From the NCBI GenBank assembly GCA_030043395.1, contig JASHXW010000050.1, positions 1 through 11,561 of the forward strand: a stretch of 11,561 bases of DNA, in the 5' to 3' direction. Both the position numbers and the translations under genes were made by a program. This stretch comes from Streptosporangiaceae bacterium (lineage in GTDB: Bacteria; Actinomycetota; Actinomycetes; Streptosporangiales; Streptosporangiaceae). Under the pieces are notes generated by a model, which saw only the letters and a list, made by a program, of their open reading frames with translations, was not told the DNA's origin and did not search any database. How positions within the stretch are numbered: position 1 is the stretch's first letter; every line of letters begins with the position of its first letter. Shown in pieces: positions 6,033 through 11,561 of this stretch.

Positions 6033-7910
6033 ATGAGCCAGAAGCCCGCAGGCGATCCGCCCGACGATGACCTTTCTGCCGAGGATTACGCGATGCTCGC
6101 CGCGTTGTTCGCCGAGGATCGCGAAGAGCTATTGCGGGAACTGGCCGAGGACGGGGAACTGGCCGCCGAGCGAACGCTGTCGGACGAGCTGGAGTTGTCT
6201 GACGAGCGAGGCCTAGCGGACGAGCACGAGCTTGTTGCCGCTCGTGCACTGGGCGGGTCGGGTCAGGAGTTGCCGGGCGCGCGCGAGGTCATCGGCGCTG
6301 GGTTCACGCACCGGGAGGCGGCACGCCGGGTCATCGCGGGCGAGCCTGGATGGGACGAGGTCCAGATCACGCCCCGGGCGGCCGGCCCGGCGCTAGGGTT
6401 CGCTGCGGGTAAGCCGCTGGATGTAGCAGATCCGGATCCGGTGCTGGCCACATTTGCCCAGGAGGTGCTCGACGATGGCCTCGCCGGGGTGTCTGACGAT
6501 GAGTTGATCGGGTTGCTGTGCGCCGCGCGCCGTATGACGTCCTGGCAAGCAGCCATCGAGCTGACCGTCGCCGCGGAACTGGACGGCCGCCGCCGTCGCG
6601 ATGCGGCGCTCGCGAAGCCTGGCGCAGGGGAGTCATCGCGGGTAAGTGATCACGTAGCCGCCGAACTGGCTGCCGCCTTGACCCTGACGAGCTGGGCCGC
6701 TGACGACCTGCTCGGGCTCGCCACCCAGCTGGCTCGGCTGCCGTCGGTGCGGGCCGCGCTCATGGCAGGGGAGATCGACCTGGCGAAGGCGCGGGTGTTC
6801 GCCGCCGAGCTATCCGCTCTTGATGATCGGGCCGCGAACGAGATCGCCGGTGAGTTCCTCAGGCCGGCCATGGCCTGGACCACCAGCGAACTGCGCCGTG
6901 CGCTCCGGGCTGCTGTCCTGGCGCACGACCCGGAGGCCGGGAAGCGGCGGGCACGCAAGGCCAGGCAGGACGCCCGGGTGGAGGCATGGCAGGAGCCCTC
7001 GGGCAACGGCGCGATTACGGGTCGCGAGCTGCCTGCTGCCGAGGCGATTGCCGCCGACCAGCGGATTAGCGAGCTAGCTCGCGCGCTGAAGGGCAGCGGA
7101 GCCACCGGGACAATGGACCAGCTCAGAGCCGAGGTCTTCATGGCGCTGCTGCTCGGCAGGGATCTGGAGGCGATGGGGTCCGTGACCGAGCCAGGTTCGG
7201 CTGGCGGGTCCATGAACACGGCTGCGGCGCTGCGTCTGGGCGGCGGGATTCACCTGACCTTGCCCGCAGCAACCTGGCTCGGCCTTTCTGACCGTCCCGG
7301 TGAACTGCCTGGCCTTGGTCCGATCGACGGCATTACCAGCCGGGAGCTGGCCGATCTTATGGTTCGCCACGGGAAGCCGGAGTGGCACGTCACGCTGACG
7401 AACGATCAGGGCCAGGCGGTAGCACATGCTTGCCCGCCCAGTCAGCCTCCGCTGCGCGCAAGTCCGGAGAACGGGGCGCCGGTCGGCGGAGGTCCTGGCC
7501 CGCCGGGCCGAAGCGATAAGCACGAGACCAGGCCGCCGCCCGACCCGCGGATTGCGTGGCTCGCCAGCCTCAGGTTCGCATGGCTCGAACAGGATCCGTG
7601 CGGACACTCCCGGCAGACGCCGGCCTACCAGCCGGGACGAGTTCTGCGCCATCTGCTCGCCGTCCGCAACTCGACGTGCGTCCGGCCGGGCTGTCGTCGC
7701 CCAGCTCGCCAGTGCGACAACGAGCACACCGTCCCGTTCGACCAGGGCGGCAAGACTTGTGAGTGCAACTGTGGCGCGATGTGCCGCCGCGATCACCAGA
7801 CCAAGCAATCTAACGGCTGGACCGTTACCCAGATCCGTCCTGGCACCTTCGCGTGGACAACCCCGAGCGGGCGCACCTACTTCAGCCAGCCGGACACCTA
7901 CCCGGTCTAG
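6033..7910 (+). CDS. DUF222 and HNH endonuclease-family protein with acidic N-terminal extension
   Basis: 625 residues from the ATG at 6033, with AGGAG (6022–6026) six bases upstream; an in-frame start at 5916 lies upstream of the promoter and is rejected. Residues 1–150 are acidic and Glu/Leu/Ala-rich (for example ELSDERGLADEHEL) and could form helices. Residues from about 155 to 500 match DUF222: DELIGLLCAARRMTSWQAAIEL, then ALMAGEIDLAKARVFAAEL (242–260). The C-terminus is an HNH module: C549, C554, C561-D-N-E-H565-TVP, N579, C584 and H588, then the usual TTPSGRTY ending. H565, N579 and H588 give the His-Asn-His set, so the nuclease site looks intact. DUF222–HNH proteins (the mycobacterial '13E12 repeat' group) are multicopy in actinomycetes and their biological role is unsettled; mobile-element or DNA-processing roles are proposed. 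The long acidic N-terminal region is unusual. An amidohydrolase gene follows after 17 bases. Confidence 0.88.
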   Translation: MSQKPAGDPPDDDLSAEDYAMLAALFAEDREELLRELAEDGELAAERTLSDELELSDERGLADEHELVAARALGGSGQELPGAREVIGAGFTHREAARRVIAGEPGWDEVQITPRAAGPALGFAAGKPLDVADPDPVLATFAQEVLDDGLAGVSDDELIGLLCAARRMTSWQAAIELTVAAELDGRRRRDAALAKPGAGESSRVSDHVAAELAAALTLTSWAADDLLGLATQLARLPSVRAALMAGEIDLAKARVFAAELSALDDRAANEIAGEFLRPAMAWTTSELRRALRAAVLAHDPEAGKRRARKARQDARVEAWQEPSGNGAITGRELPAAEAIAADQRISELARALKGSGATGTMDQLRAEVFMALLLGRDLEAMGSVTEPGSAGGSMNTAAALRLGGGIHLTLPAATWLGLSDRPGELPGLGPIDGITSRELADLMVRHGKPEWHVTLTNDQGQAVAHACPPSQPPLRASPENGAPVGGGPGPPGRSDKHETRPPPDPRIAWLASLRFAWLEQDPCGHSRQTPAYQPGRVLRHLLAVRNSTCVRPGCRRPARQCDNEHTVPFDQGGKTCECNCGAMCRRDHQTKQSNGWTVTQIRPGTFAWTTPSGRTYFSQPDTYPV

Positions 7911-7927
7911 CAGAGCACGGACAGACT

Positions 7928-8890
7928 ATGCACGTGAGCGCACCCGATGACGAAGAGGTTTCATTCGCGGCGGACGCCGGCCCCGATGGTGACGCCGTAG
8001 GGACAACCGTCGGCGCCTACGCCGAGGCGCGCGATGTCGTGGCGTTCTGGCGCGACCTTGGGTTGCCGGGCCTGATCGACATTCACACGCACTTCATGCC
8101 GCCCAATGTGCTCGCCAAAGTGTGGGCCTTCTTCGAGCAAGATCGCTCTGGTGTCGGCCATCCGTGGTCGATCGCCTACCCGTACTCGGAGCAGGAGCGG
8201 CTAGGGCTGCTCCGCGCATTCGGAGTACGCAGGTTCAGCGCGCTGCTCTATCCCCACAAGCCGGACATGGCGCAGTGGCTAAACGGATGGGCCGTCGACT
8301 TCGCCGCCCGGACGCCCGACGCACTGCATAGCGCTACGTTCTTTCCCGAGCCCACGGCCGGAGATTATGTCGCAGCGGCCATCGAATCGGGCGCGCGGCT
8401 CTTCAAGGCGCATCTCCAGGTCGGCGGTTACGACCCGCGCGACGAACTGCTTGACCCGGTCTGGGGGCAGATCGCCGAGGCGCAGGTACCGGTCGTAGTC
8501 CACTGCGGTTCAGGCCCGATGCCGGGAGCGTTCACCGGTCCCGGTCCCATCTCGGAAGTGATGGCGCGTTACCCCCGGCTGATCATGATCGTCGCCCATC
8601 TCGGTGCGCCGGAATATGGTGAGTTCCTCGATCTTGCCGACCGCTATCCCGGCGTCTACCTGGACACCACGATGGCGTTCACCGAGTTCATGGACTGGAT
8701 CGCGCCATTCCCGCCAGCGCTCCGGCCGAAGTTGTCAGCGGCCGCCGATCGCATCCTCCTCGGCACCGACTTCCCGAATATCCCGTATCCGTACCTGACG
8801 CAGCTCACCGCGCTGGCCAGGCTCGATCTCGGTGACGACTGGTTGCGCATGGTCTGTCACGACAACGCCGCACGGCTTCTCGGGCTGTGA
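7928..8890 (+). CDS. amidohydrolase family 2 protein (ACMSD-like TIM-barrel metal hydrolase)
   Basis: 320 residues from the ATG at 7928, which lies 17 bases after the HNH stop. The ribosome-binding site is weak (GGA at 7919–7921), suggesting read-through translation from the HNH gene; a start at 7853 would overlap that gene by 58 bases and is rejected. Metal-site residues of the amidohydrolase_2 fold are present: LIDIHTHF with H53 and H55, VVVHCGSG with H192, VAHLGAPEYGEF with H224, and LLGTDFPN with D281. K160 (RLFKAHLQ) lies where some relatives carry a modified lysine. The family includes decarboxylases and hydrolases acting on aromatic or lactone acids; the substrate cannot be read here. 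Residues 1–40 before the barrel are acidic and unconserved-looking. It probably shares the promoter at 5964–5992, though any functional link to a nuclease-family protein is unclear. Confidence 0.87.
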   Translation: MHVSAPDDEEVSFAADAGPDGDAVGTTVGAYAEARDVVAFWRDLGLPGLIDIHTHFMPPNVLAKVWAFFEQDRSGVGHPWSIAYPYSEQERLGLLRAFGVRRFSALLYPHKPDMAQWLNGWAVDFAARTPDALHSATFFPEPTAGDYVAAAIESGARLFKAHLQVGGYDPRDELLDPVWGQIAEAQVPVVVHCGSGPMPGAFTGPGPISEVMARYPRLIMIVAHLGAPEYGEFLDLADRYPGVYLDTTMAFTEFMDWIAPFPPALRPKLSAAADRILLGTDFPNIPYPYLTQLTALARLDLGDDWLRMVCHDNAARLLGL

Positions 8891-8932
8891 CCGCCACGGT
8901 TCCTGACTGGACGTCGGACTCGTCGCCCGTCA

Positions 8933-8962
8933 TTGCATGATCTCTCACTAGGTTGCTAGCAT
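8933..8962 (+). promoter_or_regulatory. promoter of the RHH–VOC–ABC operon, predicted leaderless
   Basis: TTGCAT (8933–8938) and TAGCAT (8957–8962) are separated by 18 bases and fit the −35 and −10 of a vegetative actinobacterial promoter. The start point expected about seven bases after the −10 falls on the A of the ATG at 8969. No Shine–Dalgarno sequence precedes that ATG. Together these indicate a leaderless transcript, which is common in actinomycetes. Confidence 0.55.
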
Positions 8963-8976
8963 ACTCGTATGGTAGC
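8955..8976. promoter_or_regulatory. operator-like 22-bp dyad over the −10, start point and ATG of the RHH gene
   Basis: The arm GCTAGCATAC (8955–8964) faces GTATGGTAGC (8967–8976) around a TC centre; nine of ten pairs match, and the inner 12 bases are a perfect dyad. It covers the −10, the predicted start point and the first codons of the ribbon-helix-helix gene. RHH proteins bind as dimers to short symmetric sites and typically repress themselves, so this is the expected autorepression operator. Confidence 0.55.
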
Positions 8977-9136
8977 CAGCCAGCAGTTCAATGTGTACTT
9001 GCCACCGGATCTCGTCAGGGAAGTCAAGCACGCAGCGATCGACGAGAGCATCTCGCTGTCCAAGCTGGTCGAGCAGGCGCTACGGCAGTACCTGGCAACA
9101 CTCAGCACACAGCAGACGCCGCAGGAGGAGTCATGA
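8969..9136 (+). CDS. small ribbon-helix-helix (CopG/Arc-type) DNA-binding protein, putative operon repressor
   Basis: 55 residues, from the ATG at 8969 to the TGA at 9134–9136. The N-terminal stretch [16 protein letters not shown] has the beta-strand then helix-A pattern of RHH proteins (alternating hydrophobics, then LPxxL). Residues 26–44 ([17 protein letters not shown]) are helix B with the turn-plus-Ser pattern usual for the fold. The last ten residues are polar. No toxin gene adjoins it, so a regulator fits better than an antitoxin. Its stop overlaps the VOC start as ATGA, and it heads a four-gene operon. No ribosome-binding site is visible; the start appears leaderless and sits inside a dyad, predicting self-repression. 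A longer frame on the same strand (from 8953) covers this DNA but is only the upstream extension of the VOC frame. Fold call is strong; target and inducer are inferred. Confidence 0.85.
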   Translation: MVASQQFNVYLPPDLVREVKHAAIDESISLSKLVEQALRQYLATLSTQQTPQEES

Positions 9137-9507
9137 GAGTGATGGCGATCAGGTACGTGCGCGACGTGGAAGCTGCGCGGCGGTTCTACCAGACGCTCGG
9201 CTTGACGCTTGAGTTCGCCAGCCGCAGGCCACGCAGGGGCGGACCTTCGGTCTGGACCGAGCTCGCAGGTTCCGGGTCCGGGGCGAACCTCGCTCTGCAT
9301 CACTGGGACGAGGATTCCGTCGGCAAGGTCGAGCTGTGCTTCCAAGCCGACGAACCTCTCGAGCAGGTCGTCGTCAAGCTGCGTCAGAACGGCTACGAGC
9401 CGGCCACCGAGATCGTGGACGAGGCGTTCGGCCGCTCGTTTACTATCCGGGATCCGGAGGGCCTGCTGATCCAGATCAACGAGAACGACTATGAACTGCA
9501 ACGCTGA
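9133..9507 (+). CDS. VOC-superfamily (glyoxalase/bleomycin-resistance fold) protein
   Basis: 124 residues from the ATG at 9133. GGAGGAG (9124–9130) precedes it closely and the start overlaps the RHH stop as ATGA. The reading frame is open upstream to 8953, but that part is a shadow of the RHH gene. Two beta-alpha-beta modules are visible: [22 protein letters not shown] (7–28, in two parts) and [13 protein letters not shown], ending in the diagnostic [13 protein letters not shown] (105–117). H56/H57 (ALHHWDE) and E117 are possible metal or ligand contacts, but the first-strand His/Glu of true glyoxalase I is not evident (R7), so a binding protein is as likely as an enzyme. The family includes glyoxalases, dioxygenases and antibiotic-sequestering proteins of bleomycin type. 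Coupling to an ABC exporter suggests handling of the exported molecule. Its end overlaps the ABC ATPase by 17 bases. Confidence 0.87.
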   Translation: MRVMAIRYVRDVEAARRFYQTLGLTLEFASRRPRRGGPSVWTELAGSGSGANLALHHWDEDSVGKVELCFQADEPLEQVVVKLRQNGYEPATEIVDEAFGRSFTIRDPEGLLIQINENDYELQR

Positions 9508-10240
9508 TCCCGCAGTGGAAGTGCGCGGCCTGACGAAGGACTTCGGTGCGACGCGAGCGCTGGACGAGGCCACCTTCGACGTCGCTCGCGGTGAGATCTT
9601 CGGTTTGCTCGGGCCTAATGGCGCAGGCAAGACCACCACGATGCGCATCTTGCTAACGCTCCTCAAGCCAACGGCCGGGATGGCGAGAGTAGCTGGACAC
9701 GATGTCACCAGGGAACCTGTAGCGGTGCGAGAGCGCGTTGGCTGGGTGCCGCAGGAGCATGCGGTCGACCCGCTGCTCACGGTGATCGAGAACATGACGT
9801 TCATGGGCGGCATGTATCACCTGGCACCGGCAGCCGCCGGCCGCCGGGCCGGCGAACTCCTCGAGCTGGCCGGACTGGCCGAGCACGCTCACAAGGTAAC
9901 GAGGCTCCTGTCGGGTGGCATGCGGCGCAAGCTTGAGCTGGCGATGAGCCTGGTGAACGTGCCTGTCGTGTTGTTCCTGGACGAGCCGACAGTGGGTCTG
10001 GACATCACCGCGCGGCGCGATCTGTGGGCCTATGTCCGTCAGGTAAGTGAGCAGGGAACGACGATCATGCTGACCACGCATTACCTGGATGAGGCTGACG
10101 CGCTGTGCGACCGGGTGGCGATCATCGACCGCGGGCGAATCCAGGCGACCGGCGCGCCAAGCGAGCTCAAGGCCACCTACGCGGCGAGCACTCTCGATGA
10201 TGTGTTCCTAGCCGCGACCGGACAGGAGCTAGCTGCGTGA
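9491..10240 (+). CDS. ABC transporter ATP-binding subunit, DrrA (daunorubicin-resistance) type
   Basis: 249 residues from the ATG at 9491, which overlaps the VOC gene by 17 bases and has no clear ribosome-binding site of its own, implying coupled translation; GTG at 9515 is an alternative start just before the first strand (VEVRGLTKDFG). All ATPase motifs are intact: Walker A GPNGAGKT (41–48), Q-loop Q88 (WVPQE), signature LSGGM (140–144), Walker B VVLFLDEP (159–166) and H-loop H197 (TTHY). The C-terminus TLDDVFLAATG (234–244) is the hallmark of the DrrA group. It would power the ABC-2 permease encoded next, whose GTG overlaps this gene's TGA. DrrA-type pairs export anthracyclines and other hydrophobic compounds; which compound here is unknown. 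The C-terminal domain seems shorter than in DrrA itself, which has roughly 330 residues. Confidence 0.93.
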   Translation: MNCNADPAVEVRGLTKDFGATRALDEATFDVARGEIFGLLGPNGAGKTTTMRILLTLLKPTAGMARVAGHDVTREPVAVRERVGWVPQEHAVDPLLTVIENMTFMGGMYHLAPAAAGRRAGELLELAGLAEHAHKVTRLLSGGMRRKLELAMSLVNVPVVLFLDEPTVGLDITARRDLWAYVRQVSEQGTTIMLTTHYLDEADALCDRVAIIDRGRIQATGAPSELKATYAASTLDDVFLAATGQELAA

Positions 10241-11016
10241 CAGCGACGGGCGTGACGGCCACGAATCTGTGGCGTGAGCACCGCGTCCTGTTCGGACGGT
10301 GGCTGGCGAGACTGCGCCGCGAGCCGCTCGCCGTGCTGGCACTGCTGGCTCAGCCGATGGTGTGGCTGGTCCTGTTCGGACATCTGTTTACGAAGATGCC
10401 TGTGCCTGGCGGAAACTACCTGCGATTCATGACCGCGGGCGCGGTAGTGATGACCGAGTTCAACGCCTGCCTGACCGGTGGCGTGGAGTTGCTGTTCGAC
10501 CGCGAGTCCGGCTTCCTCGTCCGAATGCTGGCGGCCCCTGCAAGTCGAGTGTCGCTGGTGACCAGCAGGTTCATGTACCTGACCGTGCTCACGGGCGCAC
10601 AGGGCCTGATCATTCTCGTGGCGGCGTGGATCATGGGCGTCCGTTACGCGTCTGGGATCGGCGGTATCGCGGCGTGCCTGGGAATCGGTGCGTTGTTCGG
10701 CTCGGGGATCACGGCGCTGTCGGTGGCGCTGGCGTTCTCGCTGCGCAGCCACTCCCAGTTCTTCCCGATCACTGGCTTCGCGAGCATGCCGCTGACCTTT
10801 GCGAGCACGGCGCTAGTTCCGCTGGCCCTGATGCCGGGCTGGATGCGGGCGGTTGCCCGGCTGAATCCGATGACCTACGCGATCGACGCGCTGAGGGAGC
10901 TCATCATGACCGGCTGGCAGGTGGTGCCGATCGCCGGCACGGTCGGCGTGCTGGTCGCGTTCGACCTGTGCTGCGTGGCTGTCGCTACCGCCGCGCTTCG
11001 CCGTGGGATGCGGTAA
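10237..11016 (+). CDS. ABC-2 type permease subunit, DrrB type
   Basis: 259 residues from the GTG at 10237, overlapping the ATPase stop as GTGA; AGGAG (10224–10228) lies eight bases upstream. Six membrane segments are expected, at about 31–50, 61–85, 112–135, 143–168, 176–200 and 231–253. The conserved ABC-2 segment is clear: MPLTFASTALVPLALMPGW (184–202), then LNPMTYAIDALRELIM (209–224), typical of DrrB. An amphipathic cytoplasmic N-terminus (LWREHRVLFGRWLARLRREP) precedes the first segment, as usual for coupling to the ATPase. With the DrrA-like subunit it should form an exporter in the cytoplasmic membrane. It is the last gene of the RHH–VOC–ABC operon; a weak hairpin follows at 11031–11062. 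Substrate unknown. Confidence 0.92.
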   Translation: MTATGVTATNLWREHRVLFGRWLARLRREPLAVLALLAQPMVWLVLFGHLFTKMPVPGGNYLRFMTAGAVVMTEFNACLTGGVELLFDRESGFLVRMLAAPASRVSLVTSRFMYLTVLTGAQGLIILVAAWIMGVRYASGIGGIAACLGIGALFGSGITALSVALAFSLRSHSQFFPITGFASMPLTFASTALVPLALMPGWMRAVARLNPMTYAIDALRELIMTGWQVVPIAGTVGVLVAFDLCCVAVATAALRRGMR

Positions 11017-11030
11017 TCCGAGTTGGCGCT

Positions 11031-11062
11031 CAGGCGGGCAACGGCTTTGGCCGGCACGCCTG
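11031..11062. terminator. imperfect hairpin between convergent permease and methyltransferase genes
   Basis: CAGGCG (11031–11036) pairs with CGCCTG (11057–11062), with an inner stem CGGC (11042–11045) / GCCG (11050–11053) around TTTG and short mismatched bulges between. It sits in the 61-base gap between genes that converge. No T-run follows, so it would be a U-poor terminator at best. Confidence 0.35.
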
Positions 11063-11077
11063 CTCGGGCTGTGACCG

Positions 11078-11561
11078 TTAGGGTTTCCTGGCCACGCCGA
11101 CCCAGCCGGGCAGCGGGGTCGTGTCGGCTCCTGGGCGCGGCCGCCACTGAGTGGTCGGCACCACGCCGGGTTCGACCAGCTCGAGGCCGTCGAAGTAGCG
11201 CTCCACCTGCTCGCGCGGTCGGAAGGTGACCGGCGCTGCGAGGGAACGGTTCATCATCGCCGATCCTGCGGCCATCTCCTGCGCGTGGATGTCGGAGGCC
11301 GGGTGGGAGATCGCCAGGTAGCTGCCCGACGGCACGGCGTGCACGAGGCGCGTGACGATGCTCGCCGGATCATCGGAATCGGGGATGCAGTGCAGGACAC
11401 CGACGAGCACGATAGCGATCGGCTTGGTGAAGTCGAGTACTTGCGCCGCACCAGTCAGGATCGTCTCGGTGTCGCGCAGGTCAGCGTCGATGTAGTCGGT
11501 CACTCCGTCCGGATGGCTGGTCAGCAGTGCCCTGGCGTGCGACAGCACGATCGGGTCGTTG
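11078..11561 (-). CDS. SAM-dependent methyltransferase (PF04672/Methyltransf_19 type), C-terminal part, cut by the right edge
   Basis: The frame runs from the TAA at 11078–11080 (minus strand) to the window edge without a stop. The GTG at 11548 is internal: upstream in-frame residues read NDPI, joining to VLSHARALL, which is the family's SAM-binding acidic segment (usually VDNDPIVLxHARALL). Further family signs are the acidic strand YIDADLRDTETIL, LDFTKPIAIVLVGVLHCIPD, then SGSYLAISHPASD, FRPREQVERYFDGLELVEPGVV and the ending WVGVARKP. About 160 residues are visible of an expected 260–280, so the N-terminal SAM-binding glycine region lies outside. These actinomycete-rich methyltransferases are numerous, often beside XRE/DUF397-type regulators, and mostly lack known substrates. 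It converges on the ABC operon and is not part of it. Confidence 0.9.
   Translation of the reverse strand, partial: NDPIVLSHARALLTSHPDGVTDYIDADLRDTETILTGAAQVLDFTKPIAIVLVGVLHCIPDSDDPASIVTRLVHAVPSGSYLAISHPASDIHAQEMAAGSAMMNRSLAAPVTFRPREQVERYFDGLELVEPGVVPTTQWRPRPGADTTPLPGWVGVARKP

Noticed and set aside
8953..9132. In-frame N-terminal extension of the VOC protein
   Set aside because: These codons are an out-of-frame reading of the RHH gene; the ATG at 9133 has a nearby GGAGG and yields a normal-length VOC protein.
8969..9136. RHH protein as the antitoxin of a toxin–antitoxin pair
   Set aside because: No PIN, RelE/ParE, HicA or other small toxin gene is adjacent; the next gene is a VOC-fold protein, so an operon repressor is the better reading.
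8956..9813. 285-residue open frame on the minus strand across the RHH, VOC and ABC ATPase genes
   Set aside because: It is the antisense shadow of an ABC ATPase (the VVVLPAPLGPSKP phrase is the known mirror image of the Walker A region) and lies over three well-supported plus-strand genes.

Overview
The window is high-GC DNA (roughly 70% in the genes). It carries several families that are typical of, or largely confined to, Actinomycetota: an SCO7613-type membrane protein, a MEDS–STAS protein, a WhiJ/Scr-type XRE (DUF5753) regulator with a DUF397 partner, an RsbW-like HATPase, a DUF222–HNH protein, and a PF04672-type SAM methyltransferase. Together they point to a filamentous actinomycete (Streptomycetales, Streptosporangiales or a relative); the genus cannot be read from the sequence. 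There is no rRNA, tRNA, CRISPR array or recognisable insertion-sequence transposase.

Layout. (1) 1–2586 (+): most of a very large polytopic membrane protein, open at the left edge. (2) 2741–3598 (+): a MEDS–STAS sensory/antagonist protein behind a possible sigma-B-type promoter and a leader hairpin. (3) 3653–4956 (−): a DUF397 protein followed, with an ATGA overlap, by an XRE–DUF5753 regulator; this converges on the MEDS gene across a hairpin. A 120-bp stretch with inverted ends lies in the DUF397 tail and may be a small inserted element. (4) 5152–5727 (+): an RsbW-type HATPase, divergent from the DUF397/XRE pair across 195 bp that holds several dyads. XRE + DUF397 + HATPase is the classic WhiJ/AbaA-like developmental regulatory trio. 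(5) 5728–6032: an AT-rich island (about 46% GC in its core) ending in a clear housekeeping promoter with a dyad over the −10. (6) 6033–8890 (+): a DUF222–HNH nuclease-family protein with a long acidic N-terminal region, then an amidohydrolase 17 bases later. (7) 8969–11016 (+): a compact four-gene operon, every junction overlapping: a 55-residue ribbon-helix-helix repressor, a VOC/glyoxalase-fold protein, a DrrA-like ABC ATPase and a DrrB-like ABC-2 permease. (8) 11078–11561 (−): the C-terminal part of a PF04672 SAM methyltransferase, cut by the right edge.

The strongest candidate for a little-described system is region 7. The small repressor gene appears to be transcribed from a promoter whose expected start coincides with its ATG (leaderless). 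A near-perfect 22-bp dyad covers the −10, the start point and the ATG, which predicts self-repression. The operon pairs this switch with a possible drug-binding protein and an efflux pump, and looks like a self-contained resistance or export cassette. The ligand cannot be read from the sequence.
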